Source of the DNA: Microbacterium timonense
GTDB taxonomy: Bacteria > Actinomycetota > Actinomycetes > Actinomycetales > Microbacteriaceae
Assembly: GCF_900292075.1 (NCBI RefSeq)
Contig: NZ_OLMV01000004.1
Location: 124,001-188,000, forward strand
Reading direction: 5' to 3'
DNA length: 64,000 nucleotides
Part shown: piece by piece, positions 50,716 to 58,790 of the stretch
Layout: the number at the start of each line of letters is the position of its first letter
Position numbering within the stretch: position 1 is the stretch's first letter
Position numbers and translations under genes: made by a program
Notes under the pieces: model-generated
The model's input: the letters and a program-made list of their open reading frames with translations, nothing else
Database searches by the model: none
Told to the model about the DNA's origin: nothing

Positions 50716-51675
50716 TCAGGACGCCAGGGCCTGCGTCCGCAGGCGCTCGCCGAGCTCGATCGGGATCTCCTCCTGCACGTTGTGGCCGGACGGCACGACG
50801 ACGACGGATGCCTCGGGCAGGCGCCGCAGGAACTCCGCCGCGTCGTCCGCCGTGACGTAGCCGTGGTCTCCGCGGATCAGCGTCGTGGGGGCGGCGACGC
50901 CGGCCAGGTCCTCCCACCCGGATTCGCCCAGCACGGCGGACACGGCATCCCCGTCGGCGGCCGGCGTCGCGGAATCGGCCTTGGACGCCCGCGAGGCGGC
51001 GTTGGCCAGATGCGCGAAGTGGTGTTTCCACTCCACACGGCCGTCGGGGCGGACGCGCGAGTTGAAGTACACACCGCGCTCGGCTTTGAGGCGGGTGCCG
51101 CCGCCGAGCCCGAACGCGAGCGCCCGGTCGACGAGCTCGTCCCGCGAGGCCCAGTCGACGGGGCCGGCGAAGAACTCGCGGATCTGCGTCGGGCCGGCGT
51201 TCGCGTCCACGCCCGGCGTGATGTCGATGACCACGAGCTCGCGCACCAGGTCCGGCCGCGACGCTGCGAGGGCGGCCGCCGTCAAGCCGCCCAGCGACTG
51301 CCCCACCAGCACCTGCGGGCCCTGTGTCCACGCCTCCATGCCCGCAGCGACATCCGGCGCGAGGACTCTCGCCACATAGGCGAGGTCGCTGCGCCACGAC
51401 GAGTCGCCGTGACCGGGAAGATCGATCGCGAGGGCGGGAAGACCGAGCGCCAGCACGGTGGTGTCCCAGGTGTGCGCGTTCAGCCCGGCGCCGTGCAGGA
51501 ACGTCACGACCGGCGACGCGTCCGGAGCATCGGCGGGGGAGTACCGCAGAGCGCTGAGCGTGCGGCCGTCCGGAAGGGTGATCGACACGCGCTCGCCGCG
51601 AGGCACGGCGCGATCGATGCCGGCCTCGGCGGCCTGCTCGGGAAGGAACGAGAACTCGTCGATGGGGTCGCTCAC
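50716..51675 (-). CDS. Alpha/beta hydrolase
   Basis: A 319-residue hydrolase with oxyanion HG in VVTFLHGAGLNAHTWD, nucleophile elbow VLVGQSLGGLTAAALA (Ser at about 141), acid in TLIRGDHGYVT and catalytic His in VPSGHNVQEEIP. The arrangement resembles haloperoxidase or MhpC-like esterases; the substrate is unknown. GTG 51675 begins SDPIDEFSF with CATGAT at leaderless spacing; the frame is open to 51897 only by chance through the divergent gene. It is divergent from the AhpD-like gene with 67 bases between. Confidence 0.87.
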   Translation of the reverse strand: MSDPIDEFSFLPEQAAEAGIDRAVPRGERVSITLPDGRTLSALRYSPADAPDASPVVTFLHGAGLNAHTWDTTVLALGLPALAIDLPGHGDSSWRSDLAYVARVLAPDVAAGMEAWTQGPQVLVGQSLGGLTAAALAASRPDLVRELVVIDITPGVDANAGPTQIREFFAGPVDWASRDELVDRALAFGLGGGTRLKAERGVYFNSRVRPDGRVEWKHHFAHLANAASRASKADSATPAADGDAVSAVLGESGWEDLAGVAAPTTLIRGDHGYVTADDAAEFLRRLPEASVVVVPSGHNVQEEIPIELGERLRTQALAS

Positions 51676-51681
51676 CCGCTC

Positions 51682-51687
51682 ATCATG
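51682..51687 (-). promoter_or_regulatory. -10 box CATGAT, leaderless hydrolase gene
   Basis: Exact 12-base spacing to GTG 51675 on the minus strand. Confidence 0.5.
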
Positions 51688-51730
51688 CCTCACGGCCCCC
51701 GGTCCCCGCCTCGTCGTGCCGCGCCATCGG

Positions 51731-51736
51731 TAGTCT
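51731..51736 (+). promoter_or_regulatory. -10 box TAGTCT, leaderless AhpD-like gene
   Basis: Exact 12-base spacing to ATG 51743. Confidence 0.55.
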
Positions 51737-51742
51737 GGCGTC

Positions 51743-52252
51743 ATGACGGCAGAGCACCGCGTACATCTCTCCCGGGCCGCCCGGCCCGCGTACCAGGCGC
51801 TGGCCGCGTTCTCGAAGACCGTGGGGCAGATCGCCGCAGACAACGGCATCGACGATCGTCTCAAGGAGCTCGTGCAGATCCACGCGTCCCAGCTCAACGG
51901 CTGCGCCTACTGCGTGCGCGTGCACGTCGAGCGCGCGCTGGCTGCGGGCATCACCGCCGACGTCATCGCCCAGCTGGCGGTGTGGCGGGACTCCGGCGTG
52001 TTCACCGACCGCGAGCGAGCCGGCCTCGAGCTTGCCGAGGCATACGTCTTCATCCACGACGAGGGGATTCCCGACGAGGTCTACGACCGCGTGGGAAGCG
52101 TCCTCAGCGAGCAGGAGTACGTCGCGCTGAGCTGGATCCTCGTCTCCATCAACGCGTTCAACCGCATCGCCATCGCCGGCCGCTACAGTGTGCCGCCGCG
52201 CGACGACCTGGTGGGCGAAGACAAGGACGCCGCCGCGGGCGCGGCATGGTGA
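51743..52252 (+). CDS. Carboxymuconolactone decarboxylase-family (AhpD-like) protein
   Basis: A 169-residue AhpD-like protein. The redox motif lies in LVQIHASQLNGCAYCVRVHVERALAAG: CxxC with a following His, as in alkylhydroperoxidase AhpD cores, so a peroxidase or disulfide-reductase role is likely. The rest is helical (RERAGLELAEAYVFIHDEGIPDEVYDRVGSVLSEQEYVALSWILVSINAFNRIAI). Its stop overlaps the phosphatase start by seven bases, so the two are coupled. No ahpC is nearby. Confidence 0.9.
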   Translation: MTAEHRVHLSRAARPAYQALAAFSKTVGQIAADNGIDDRLKELVQIHASQLNGCAYCVRVHVERALAAGITADVIAQLAVWRDSGVFTDRERAGLELAEAYVFIHDEGIPDEVYDRVGSVLSEQEYVALSWILVSINAFNRIAIAGRYSVPPRDDLVGEDKDAAAGAAW

Positions 52253-52974
52253 CCGTCCCCGACCCCATCGTCTCCGGCGCCGTAAACCTGCGGGACGTCG
52301 GCGGTCTGCCCGCCGGTGGAGCCGTCACCCGCCACGGCGTGCTCTACCGCTCCGGGAACCTCGCCCGGCTGGACGAGGTGGGCACCCGCGCCCTCGCCGG
52401 GCTGCACCTGCGACGCATCATCGACCTCCGCGCCGACGACGAGGTGCGCAACGAACCGAGCCGGATCGCCGGCATCGATGTCGTCACCCAGCGCGTGCCG
52501 CTCTTCCTCGGCTCGGTCGAGTCGTTCTTCCGCGACGACATCAGCCTGGACGAGATGTACCGCCGCCTGGTGGAGGACTCGTCCCGAGGCGTCGTCGACG
52601 TGGTGCGCGGCATCCTCGCAGACCAGCCGGTGCTCGTGCATTGCACCGTCGGCAAAGACCGGACGGGCGTGACGGTCGCGCTGACCCTGGCGGCGGCGGG
52701 GGTGGATGCCGAGGCTGTCGTCGCCGATTACGCGCGCACCGAGGGCCTGCTGCCTCCCGACCGCAACCGGCAGGTGGTCGAACTCCTGCGGAAGATGCAT
52801 CCCGAGGCCGTCCACCTGGAGGACCTCGCCACGCGATCGCCGGCGCCGGTGATGCGGGCGCTTCTGGAAGAGGTCGCCCAGCGCTACGGCTCGGCGGCGG
52901 AGTACCTTCGGGCGCACGGCCTGTCCGATGACGAGGTGCACGAGCTGCGGAGGGTGCTCCTGCAGCCGACCTGA
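52246..52974 (+). CDS. Tyrosine-protein phosphatase (MptpB-like)
   Basis: A 242-residue phosphatase. The P-loop is VLVHCTVGKDRTGVTVAL, matching the HCxxGKDR signature of the MptpB group that can act on phosphotyrosine, phosphoserine and phosphoinositides. NLRDVGGLPAGGAVTRHGVLYRSGNLARLDEVGTRAL and RIIDLRADDEV at the N-terminus are also typical. Start ATG 52246 lies within the AhpD-like gene. No secretion signal is visible. The biological substrate is unknown. Confidence 0.92.
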   Translation: MVTVPDPIVSGAVNLRDVGGLPAGGAVTRHGVLYRSGNLARLDEVGTRALAGLHLRRIIDLRADDEVRNEPSRIAGIDVVTQRVPLFLGSVESFFRDDISLDEMYRRLVEDSSRGVVDVVRGILADQPVLVHCTVGKDRTGVTVALTLAAAGVDAEAVVADYARTEGLLPPDRNRQVVELLRKMHPEAVHLEDLATRSPAPVMRALLEEVAQRYGSAAEYLRAHGLSDDEVHELRRVLLQPT

Positions 52975-52992
52975 GCGAAGACGACCGCACGG

Positions 52993-53011
52993 TGAGGTAA
53001 GGCAACCCTTC
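52993..53011 (+). promoter_or_regulatory. IdeR/DtxR-type iron box
   Basis: TGAGGTAAGGCAACCCTTC matches the TTAGGTWAGSCTWACCTAA iron-box consensus at 14 of 19 positions, including the AGGTAAGGC half. It covers the -35 region of a TATAGT -10 box (53021-53026), where a repressor would block transcription under iron-replete conditions. Confidence 0.65.
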
Positions 53012-53020
53012 GCTGCGGGG

Positions 53021-53026
53021 TATAGT
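53021..53026 (+). promoter_or_regulatory. -10 box TATAGT of SIP gene
   Basis: Predicted +1 at 53033, three bases before ATG 53036. Confidence 0.55.
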
Positions 53027-53035
53027 GGATCCGTC

Positions 53036-53521
53036 ATGGTCCAGATCGCCCAGCCTCATCGCACGGCCGGCAGTGCGCACAACCCGTCGGCGTGCCGTTC
53101 GTCGCGTCACACGCGCGTGCAGCACCTGATCACCGCGGACGAGTCCTCGCTCGTCGAACTGGAGGCTCTGCTGGCGACGCTGCCCATCTGCTCGACCGGT
53201 CGCGTGTTCATCGAGATCCCGGATGCCTCGTGGCTGGCCGACATCGCAGCGCCGAGCCGCATGGTCGTGACGTGGCTCGATCGTTCGCAGCGCTCCGGCG
53301 CGCCGGGCACCGGCCGCGGATGCGCGTCGGGCGAGGCGCTCACCCGCGCCGTCACCGCGTGGGCCGACGAGATGCTCTGCGCGCAGGACGATCAGACCCG
53401 CATCCACCTGCTCGGCGGGTATCTCGGCACGGCCGACATCGTCGACCACCTGGTGGAGCTGGGCATCCGCCCCGAGGCCATCCACGCCCCCGCGCAGTAC
53501 GGCCTGTCCACCTCTCGCTGA
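53036..53521 (+). CDS. SIP domain protein (siderophore-interacting reductase C-terminal type)
   Basis: A 161-residue protein matching only the NAD(P)H-side C-terminal domain of siderophore-interacting proteins: LITADESSLVELEALLATLPICSTGRVFIEIPDASWL and WADEMLCAQDDQTRIHLLGGYLGTADIVDHLVELGI. The FAD-binding barrel found in full ViuB/SIP reductases is absent. Such stand-alone SIP domains are common in Microbacteriaceae and are iron-regulated, which fits the box just upstream. ATG 53036 is chosen from promoter position; the frame is open to 52928. Partnering with another flavoprotein is a guess. Confidence 0.82.
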   Translation: MVQIAQPHRTAGSAHNPSACRSSRHTRVQHLITADESSLVELEALLATLPICSTGRVFIEIPDASWLADIAAPSRMVVTWLDRSQRSGAPGTGRGCASGEALTRAVTAWADEMLCAQDDQTRIHLLGGYLGTADIVDHLVELGIRPEAIHAPAQYGLSTSR

Positions 53522-53555
53522 GCCGCGCCTGCGGCGCGGGAGCGCGCGTGGTCGG

Positions 53556-53561
53556 TACAGT
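53556..53561 (+). promoter_or_regulatory. -10 box TACAGT, near-leaderless membrane protein gene
   Basis: Predicted +1 at 53568, one base before ATG 53569, which rules out ATG 53563. Confidence 0.5.
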
Positions 53562-53568
53562 CATGCGC

Positions 53569-54135
53569 ATGACGCAGACCGCCGAGCCTTCCGCCGCCTC
53601 CGAGCCGTCTTCCACCCTCGCCGCGCGAGACCTGCGCCTGCCCACGTGGGTGATCGTGTGGCTGACCGTCTCCGCCGTCATCCAGACCTACGACGCGTGC
53701 TACGTGCTGCTCGGGCCGCTCTCGCACTCCGGCGGCCCGCTCGCCGGCTTCTGGCCCGGCCACGTCTTCTACGGCACGTTCGATCACCGCTACGGGCAGT
53801 TCGACGCCTTCGGCAGCGCGCAGAGCTGGGCGAACCTCGTCGAGGTCGTCTTCATCGTGTGGGCGCTGTTCCACGCCCGACGGTGGTCGGGCGTCGTGGT
53901 GGGGCTGCTGGTCACCGTGGCGACGTTCTGGAAGACCGTCATCTACTTCCTGGTCGAGGCATCCAGCGGGCTGGAGATGACGCGGCAGTCGCTCGAGCGC
54001 GGTGACATCGTGGGCTTCCTCATGGTCGCGGTGCTGCCCAACCTGTTCTGGATCGTCTTCCCGCTGGCCGTCGTGATCGCCCTCGGCCGCCAGGTCTACC
54101 GCGTCGGCAGGGCCGCGGCATCCGTGCCGGCGTGA
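53569..54135 (+). CDS. Four-helix membrane protein, possibly EXPERA-like
   Basis: A 188-residue protein with four hydrophobic segments: LPTWVIVWLTVSAVIQTYDACYVLL, SWANLVEVVFIVWALFHA, VVVGLLVTVATFWKTVIYFLVEA and IVGFLMVAVLPNLFWIVFPLAVVIALG. Between the first two lies FYGTFDHRYGQFDAFGSAQ. The four-helix plan, DxRYxxxD-like loop and buried acidic/Lys residues recall the EXPERA/emopamil-binding fold of sterol isomerases and TM6SF2, but I cannot confirm it. The N-terminal 25 residues are Ser/Ala-rich and soluble. Confidence 0.75.
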   Translation: MTQTAEPSAASEPSSTLAARDLRLPTWVIVWLTVSAVIQTYDACYVLLGPLSHSGGPLAGFWPGHVFYGTFDHRYGQFDAFGSAQSWANLVEVVFIVWALFHARRWSGVVVGLLVTVATFWKTVIYFLVEASSGLEMTRQSLERGDIVGFLMVAVLPNLFWIVFPLAVVIALGRQVYRVGRAAASVPA

Positions 54136-54157
54136 GCGCCGCGTGCGGTGACGGCGA

Positions 54158-54616
54158 TCATGCGGCGCCGCGCGGGATGTAGTTCCCGTCGGCCAGCCCC
54201 GCCTCGATCTCGAAGCGGTTGCGCAGCGGATCGCGGCCGGCCAGCAGATACAGCACCGGCATGAGGAATCCGTAGCGCTGCCACTGCCGCTTGTGAACGG
54301 CCTCGTGCCGCAGGAGGGCGTCGGTGAGCCGGCCGTCGCCGGTGAGGAAGCACCCTCCGACGCAGGTGCCGCCGCGCGGGAAGGCCCATTGCGGCATGCC
54401 GCGGAACACCCACAGCCCTTCGCGACGTTCCACGCGACCGGTGCTCCACAGCGATCCCCACACCCATCCCACGACGCAGCCGTACCAGTAGCCGACGCGA
54501 CTGATCGGGGAGTCCAGCAGGAACGACGGGATGACGGCGTCGAGCCGGCGCCCGCGGATCACCGCCCGTTCGGCGGCGGCGCGCCATCCCGGGGGCGGGG
54601 GCGGGATCGGGCTCAC
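54158..54616 (-). CDS. Hypothetical protein with HEAVH zincin-like motif
   Basis: A 152-residue protein with a Pro-rich start (MSPIPPPPPGW) and a weakly hydrophobic centre (RVGYWYGCVVGWVWGSLW). It has an HExxH sequence in DALLRHEAVHKRQWQRYGFLMPVLYLLAG, and an acidic RFEIEAGLADGNY about 25 residues later that could provide the third ligand, the layout of small membrane zincins. Three cysteines (CVVG, TCVGGC) are conserved-looking. I do not know the family. GTG 54616 overlaps the arginase-family stop, so the two genes are coupled. Confidence 0.7.
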   Translation of the reverse strand: MSPIPPPPPGWRAAAERAVIRGRRLDAVIPSFLLDSPISRVGYWYGCVVGWVWGSLWSTGRVERREGLWVFRGMPQWAFPRGGTCVGGCFLTGDGRLTDALLRHEAVHKRQWQRYGFLMPVLYLLAGRDPLRNRFEIEAGLADGNYIPRGAA

Positions 54617-55449
54617 GCGAGCGCTCCGACCACGCGGAGGATCGCACCCAGGTCGTCGTCTGCGGCAGAAGGCGACGCGGGGGAGTAGCCGGTGAGGGAT
54701 GCCCCGACCAGCGGCATCCGTTCGCGCAGCCGCCGCAGGGCCGCGGTCAGCTCGGCGACGGTGATGCCGAAGGGCTCGGGGTGCGCGTTGCCGGCGATCT
54801 CCGCCGGGTCCAGCGCGTCGATGTCGACGTGGACGTAGACTCCGTCGGCGCCCGTGGCGACCACGGCGTCCGCGAGGGCGTCCGCGTCCCGGAGGTCGTC
54901 GACCGAGAGCAGCGAGATCCCCCGCCCGGCGATCACCTCGAGCTCGGGTTCGTCGAAGGACCGGGCACCGCCGACGACGACGCGTGCCGGTGGCACGGTG
55001 CCCTCGGGCAGTGCCAGACCGGCGTCGCCGTCGCCGATGACCGCCCGCAGCACCATGCCCGCGAACGCGCCGGACGGGGAGGAATCAGGGGAGTTGAGGT
55101 CGGGGTGAGCGTCGATCCACACGACCGCCAGCCCGGGGGAGCGCCGCGCAGCGTGCGCGATCGGCGCCAGCGCGATGCCGCAGTCGCCGCCCACGGTGAG
55201 CACCGGCTCTCCGGGCGCGGCGGCCTCCTGCGCGTCCAGCGCGTCGGCCACCATCCCGCGCACCCGCTGCAGGGCACTGAGCCGGTGGATGCCGGTGCCC
55301 AGCGCCTCCCCGGCCTCCATCGGCACATCCAGCACCGTCGTCGTCGCCCGCGGCAGGTCGCCCGCGATCGCTTGGGCGCCGTCGATGAGCTGCATCGCGC
55401 GCGAGGACGGACTGCCCTGCCATTGCGGGACCACGAGGTATCGCGTCAT
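54613..55449 (-). CDS. Arginase-family ureohydrolase-like protein
   Basis: A 278-residue arginase/agmatinase-fold protein. Metal motifs are TVGGDCGIALAPI, VVWIDAHPDLNSP and VYVHVDIDALDP. The first is unusual: the metal-binding His of the canonical GGDHS is Cys. GAFAGMVLRAVIGDG and ASLTGYSP (usually E-x-x-x-P-x-D) also depart from true arginases, so the substrate is uncertain and a guanidino compound is only a guess. ATG 55449 has GAGGGG upstream. Downstream it is coupled to the HEAVH gene. Confidence 0.82.
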   Translation of the reverse strand: MTRYLVVPQWQGSPSSRAMQLIDGAQAIAGDLPRATTTVLDVPMEAGEALGTGIHRLSALQRVRGMVADALDAQEAAAPGEPVLTVGGDCGIALAPIAHAARRSPGLAVVWIDAHPDLNSPDSSPSGAFAGMVLRAVIGDGDAGLALPEGTVPPARVVVGGARSFDEPELEVIAGRGISLLSVDDLRDADALADAVVATGADGVYVHVDIDALDPAEIAGNAHPEPFGITVAELTAALRRLRERMPLVGASLTGYSPASPSAADDDLGAILRVVGALA

Positions 55450-55482
55450 CCCCTCATCCTCCCGTACCGCGGTGTGCCGCGG

Positions 55483-55548
55483 CATCCGTCCTCCCCATCC
55501 CGTTTGTGCGGAGGCACATCCGTCCTCCCCATCCCGTTTGTGCGGAGG
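55483..55548. repeat. Tandem 32-bp direct repeat upstream of arginase-family gene
   Basis: Two identical 32-base copies, 55483-55514 and 55517-55548, are separated by two bases and contain CCCCATCCCGTTTGTGCGGAGG. They lie in the 274-base gap before pspA, within 35 bases of the arginase-family start. A further inverted pair, ACGCCGT (55551-55557) and ACGGCGT (55574-55580), follows. Nothing else is evident in this gap except the pspA terminator. Confidence 0.8.
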
Positions 55549-55687
55549 ACACGCCGTTCTCGGACGACCGATGACGGCGTGTTCTCCCCACTGGCTTTAC
55601 CGGCGCCTGGGAGGCGTCGGCGCCCGTGGGGCGTTGGGCGCGGAGGCACGTTGACGCGGGGGGGCGTGGGGGCGAGGGGAGAAGCAG

Positions 55688-55711
55688 GGGCGCCGGGTCG
55701 GACCGGCGCCC
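55688..55711 (-). terminator. pspA terminator hairpin
   Basis: GGGCGCCGG (55688-55696) and CCGGCGCCC (55703-55711) form a perfect 9-bp stem with six-base loop, 13 bases beyond the pspA stop; on the minus strand CTGCTTCTCCCC follows. Confidence 0.65.
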
Positions 55712-55723
55712 TTGACGGACGGA

Positions 55724-56464
55724 TCAGTTCTCGATCGCGGCCTGCTGAGGGGTCGCGCCGGACTTGAGGGCTGCCAGCCGCGCCTCGACCTCGGTGAGCT
55801 CGCCGACGTCCTCGAGGGCGTTGAACTGGGCGTCCAGGGACGACGCGGCCAGCTCCTGCTTGCCGGCCGCCAGAGCCTCCTGGCGACGCACCTTGTCCTC
55901 GAAGCGACCGAGCTCGCTGGTCGGGTCGAGCACGTCGATCGACTTGACGGCGTCGTGCACCTTGTTCTGGGCCTCGGCGACCTTCGCGCGCGAGAGCAGC
56001 TCGGTGCGCTTGGCCTTCAGCTGCTCCAGCTTCTGCTTCATGCCGTTGAGGCCGTCCTTGAGCTTGTCGACGACCTCGTTCTGCGCGGCGATCGTCGGTG
56101 CGATCGCCTTCGCCTCGTTCTCCTCGGTGATCTGACGCTGCAGCGCGATCTTGGCGAGGTTGTCGAACTTGTCGGCGTCGGTGGGGTTGCCGGCCGCTCG
56201 CAGCTCATCGGCCTTGCGGCTCGCGGCGAGAGCCTTGTTGCCCCACTCAGCGGCCGCCTGGATGTCTTCCTGGTGGTCGCGCTCGAGCAGGCGCAGGTTG
56301 CCGATCGTCTCGGCGATGGCCGACTCGGCGTCGGCGATCGAGTTGGTGTAGTCGCGCACGAGCTGGTCGAGCATCTTCTGCGGATCCTCGGCGGAGTCGA
56401 GGAGAGCGTTGATGTTGGCCTTCACGAGGGTCGAGATGCGACCGAAGATGGACTGCTTCGCCAT
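55724..56464 (-). CDS. pspA: Phage shock protein A (PspA/IM30/Vipp1 family)
   Basis: A 246-residue, almost entirely helical ESCRT-III-like membrane-remodelling protein. It starts with the family's amphipathic helix AKQSIFGRISTLVKANINALLDSAEDPQKMLDQLVRDYTNSIADAESAIAETIGNLRLLERD, then a long coiled coil (about 25-190) and C-terminal helix ELTEVEARLAALKSGA. It protects the cytoplasmic membrane under stress. ATG 56464 has AGGAAGGAAAC. The TPM-domain gene lies 108 bases upstream on the same strand, a recurrent pairing in actinobacteria. No PspF- or ClgR-type regulator is adjacent. Confidence 0.94.
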   Translation of the reverse strand: MAKQSIFGRISTLVKANINALLDSAEDPQKMLDQLVRDYTNSIADAESAIAETIGNLRLLERDHQEDIQAAAEWGNKALAASRKADELRAAGNPTDADKFDNLAKIALQRQITEENEAKAIAPTIAAQNEVVDKLKDGLNGMKQKLEQLKAKRTELLSRAKVAEAQNKVHDAVKSIDVLDPTSELGRFEDKVRRQEALAAGKQELAASSLDAQFNALEDVGELTEVEARLAALKSGATPQQAAIEN

Positions 56465-56572
56465 GGGGTTTCCTTCCTATCGGACTTCAGTGCTTGTCAG
56501 GTCGAGTGCGGACGGATGCCGCCGGGAGAACGGATGCCGCGTCACGGGCGCGGCCGGTGCCAGAGCGTCGGG

Positions 56573-58570
56573 TCAGAAGCGCCCACCCCCTCGGCGGGCG
56601 CGGGTGCCTCCGCCGCCGAAGCTGCCGGGCCGGAATCCGCCGCCTGAGGAGCGTCCGCCGCCGCCGAACATCCCGCCGAGGCCGCCTCCGCCGGAGGAGC
56701 GTCCGCCGCTGAGCATCGAGTTCAGCACGATTCCGCCCAGCACGGCCCCGAGCATTCCTCCGCCGGACTGGCCGCCCTGCGGCGCGCCGAACATCCCTCC
56801 CATGCCGCCGCCGAAGGCTCCGACGTCGTTCTGCGCCAGCTGAATGGCCAGCCCCGCGAGCTGGTCGGCACGTTGGGCGTGCTGCATCGCCTGCTGCGGG
56901 TCGCCGGATTGCAGCGCCTGGGCGCGGGCCAGTGATGCGCCGGCCTCTGCGAGCCGGGTGCGGGCCTCCGCGCCGACGGCGCCGCGGCGCGCAGTGATGT
57001 AGTCCTCCGCCGCCGATACCTGCGCCTGCGCCTGCAGGATCAGCTGGCCGACCATCTGGCGTGCGCGCTGCGCCTGAGCGGCGGCATCCCGCACGCCCTG
57101 CACGAGCGTGTCGATCTGCGTGTTGGCCGCCTCCAGGCTCTGCAGGGCCGCGAGCGGGCGCTTGCCGCTGCCGGTCAGCTGCGACCGGGCGGCGTCCAGC
57201 TGCTGGCGGGTGGCCGCGATGACACTCGCGATCCGGCCGTCGCTGTCGGGGAGCGCCGCGGCGGCGGCGATGTCGCTCTCGAGCTCGGCGACCAGCGCCG
57301 CCGCACTGCGCTCGCCGTCGGCGAGGTCGGCCGCAAGCTTCTCGATCGCGTTCTCGAGCAGTGTCGCCTGGCCGACGGCCTCCTCCGCGGCGCGGATTCC
57401 CACCGCCGCGGCGCCGCCGTCGCCCGAGGAGATCGCGGTCCGCGCGGACGCGAGCTGCTCGTCGGCGAAGGCGAGCCGCTGGCGCGCCTGGTCGGGGTTG
57501 TCGGCGATGGTCGCGAGCGCCTCGGGTGCGTACTGGGAGCGAAGCTCCTGCAGCCGGAGGCTCGCCTGGTCGAGGGATGCCGCAGCCTTGGCACGCTCGT
57601 CCTGCACGCGCGCCAGCGCCTCGGGGGCGTTCTGCTCCAGCTTGCGAAGCTCGTCGAACGCCGCCGCTTTCTCATCCAGCAGCGCGTTGGACGCCTCGCA
57701 CAGCGCGATGATGCGCTCGTTCCACGCTCGCGTGTCCTGCGCGGAATCGGGAGTGGCGTCGTCGAGCTTCTGCTTGAGCCCGAACGCCTCGTCGAGGCTC
57801 TGCTGCGCGGTCGAGAGAGCCGCCTCGAACTCCGCGGTCGCGGCATCCCCGAACTGCGCCTTGGCGAAGCCGAGCTCCTGTGCGCTCGTCTTGAGGGCGT
57901 CGTCGGTCTGCACGAGGAGGGACGACGCGCGGCGTTCGAGCTCTTCGAGGCTGGGCTGAGGAGGTCCGCTCGGTGCGCCGGGCGCGCCGGCCGGCGTGCG
58001 CCGACGGCGGAGGAAGATGACGAACAGGACGATCCCGACGGCGATGACCACGATGACGAGGAGCCACGTGAACCAGCCGGCGCCGCCGGACGGGTTCTTC
58101 GCGTCGGTGATCCCGGTGGCTGCCGCGTCGACGGCGCCGAGCCAATCGTCGCGCTGCAGCGCGGGCTGGATCTGCTGCTGCTCGATGCTCGCCAGCTGGT
58201 CCTCGGTGAGAGGACCGGCGGAGTCGCCGGACAGGTAGTACTGGCGGCCGTCGGTCGCGACGGCGAGCAGGTACTGTGTCACGCCAAGGCCGTTGTCGTC
58301 GGCGGTCTGGTTCGCCCAGTCCGCGGCATCGGAGGGATCCGTGAACTGGTCGACGTACACGACCCACAGATCCAGCCCGGTGTCGGTCTTGAGCTGCTCC
58401 AGCCGGGCCTGGGCATCCGTCTCTTCCGCAGGCGACAGGACATCGGCGTCGTCCACGATGTAGCCGGCCCCGAGCGAGACGGGTGCGATGGCGACGGCCG
58501 CGGTCCCCGCGAGCACCGAGACCGCGACAGCCGCAGCGGCCAGCGGCGCTGCCGCCCATCGCAGTCGCAT
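56573..58570 (-). CDS. TPM domain membrane protein with long coiled coil
   Basis: A 665-residue protein: signal peptide or anchor (residues 1-30), extracytoplasmic TPM_phosphatase domain (about 38-150; YIVDDADVLSPAEETDAQARLEQLKTDTGLDLWVVYVDQF), one membrane helix (about 172-192, WFTWLLVIVVIAVGIVLFVIFL followed by RRRR), a cytoplasmic Ala/Gln-rich coiled coil (about 215-570), and a Gly/Ser/Arg-rich tail (GGMGGMFG, GGGGLGGMFGGGG). It likely senses or organises the envelope together with PspA. A TAGACT box (58622-58617, minus) and GGAGGGGG precede ATG 58570. The tail is compositionally extreme but keeps the frame. Confidence 0.88.
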   Translation of the reverse strand: MRLRWAAAPLAAAAVAVSVLAGTAAVAIAPVSLGAGYIVDDADVLSPAEETDAQARLEQLKTDTGLDLWVVYVDQFTDPSDAADWANQTADDNGLGVTQYLLAVATDGRQYYLSGDSAGPLTEDQLASIEQQQIQPALQRDDWLGAVDAAATGITDAKNPSGGAGWFTWLLVIVVIAVGIVLFVIFLRRRRTPAGAPGAPSGPPQPSLEELERRASSLLVQTDDALKTSAQELGFAKAQFGDAATAEFEAALSTAQQSLDEAFGLKQKLDDATPDSAQDTRAWNERIIALCEASNALLDEKAAAFDELRKLEQNAPEALARVQDERAKAAASLDQASLRLQELRSQYAPEALATIADNPDQARQRLAFADEQLASARTAISSGDGGAAAVGIRAAEEAVGQATLLENAIEKLAADLADGERSAAALVAELESDIAAAAALPDSDGRIASVIAATRQQLDAARSQLTGSGKRPLAALQSLEAANTQIDTLVQGVRDAAAQAQRARQMVGQLILQAQAQVSAAEDYITARRGAVGAEARTRLAEAGASLARAQALQSGDPQQAMQHAQRADQLAGLAIQLAQNDVGAFGGGMGGMFGAPQGGQSGGGMLGAVLGGIVLNSMLSGGRSSGGGGLGGMFGGGGRSSGGGFRPGSFGGGGTRARRGGGRF

Positions 58571-58764
58571 CGATCCCCCTCCGGGACTCGGGTTCCCCCT
58601 CCGGCGAGTCTATTCAGCCGCGGGGATACGACGATAGCCCACGCCCCCGGCGTCGCTTGTGTGTTCGCCGAGAACGTACGGCCGGGATCGGCGGGCGCCG
58701 CCCCCGGAGTCGACCAGCACGCACGGTCTCGGCGCGGGGTGCGGGCGTGCGGGCGGGTAGCGGG

Positions 58765-58770
58765 TAGCGT
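58765..58770 (+). promoter_or_regulatory. -10 box TAGCGT and GGAGG site of DUF3097 gene
   Basis: Predicted +1 at 58777 leaves a 14-base leader that contains GGAGG at 58780-58784 before ATG 58791. Confidence 0.5.
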
Positions 58771-58790
58771 TTCGGATCCGGAGGACGAGG

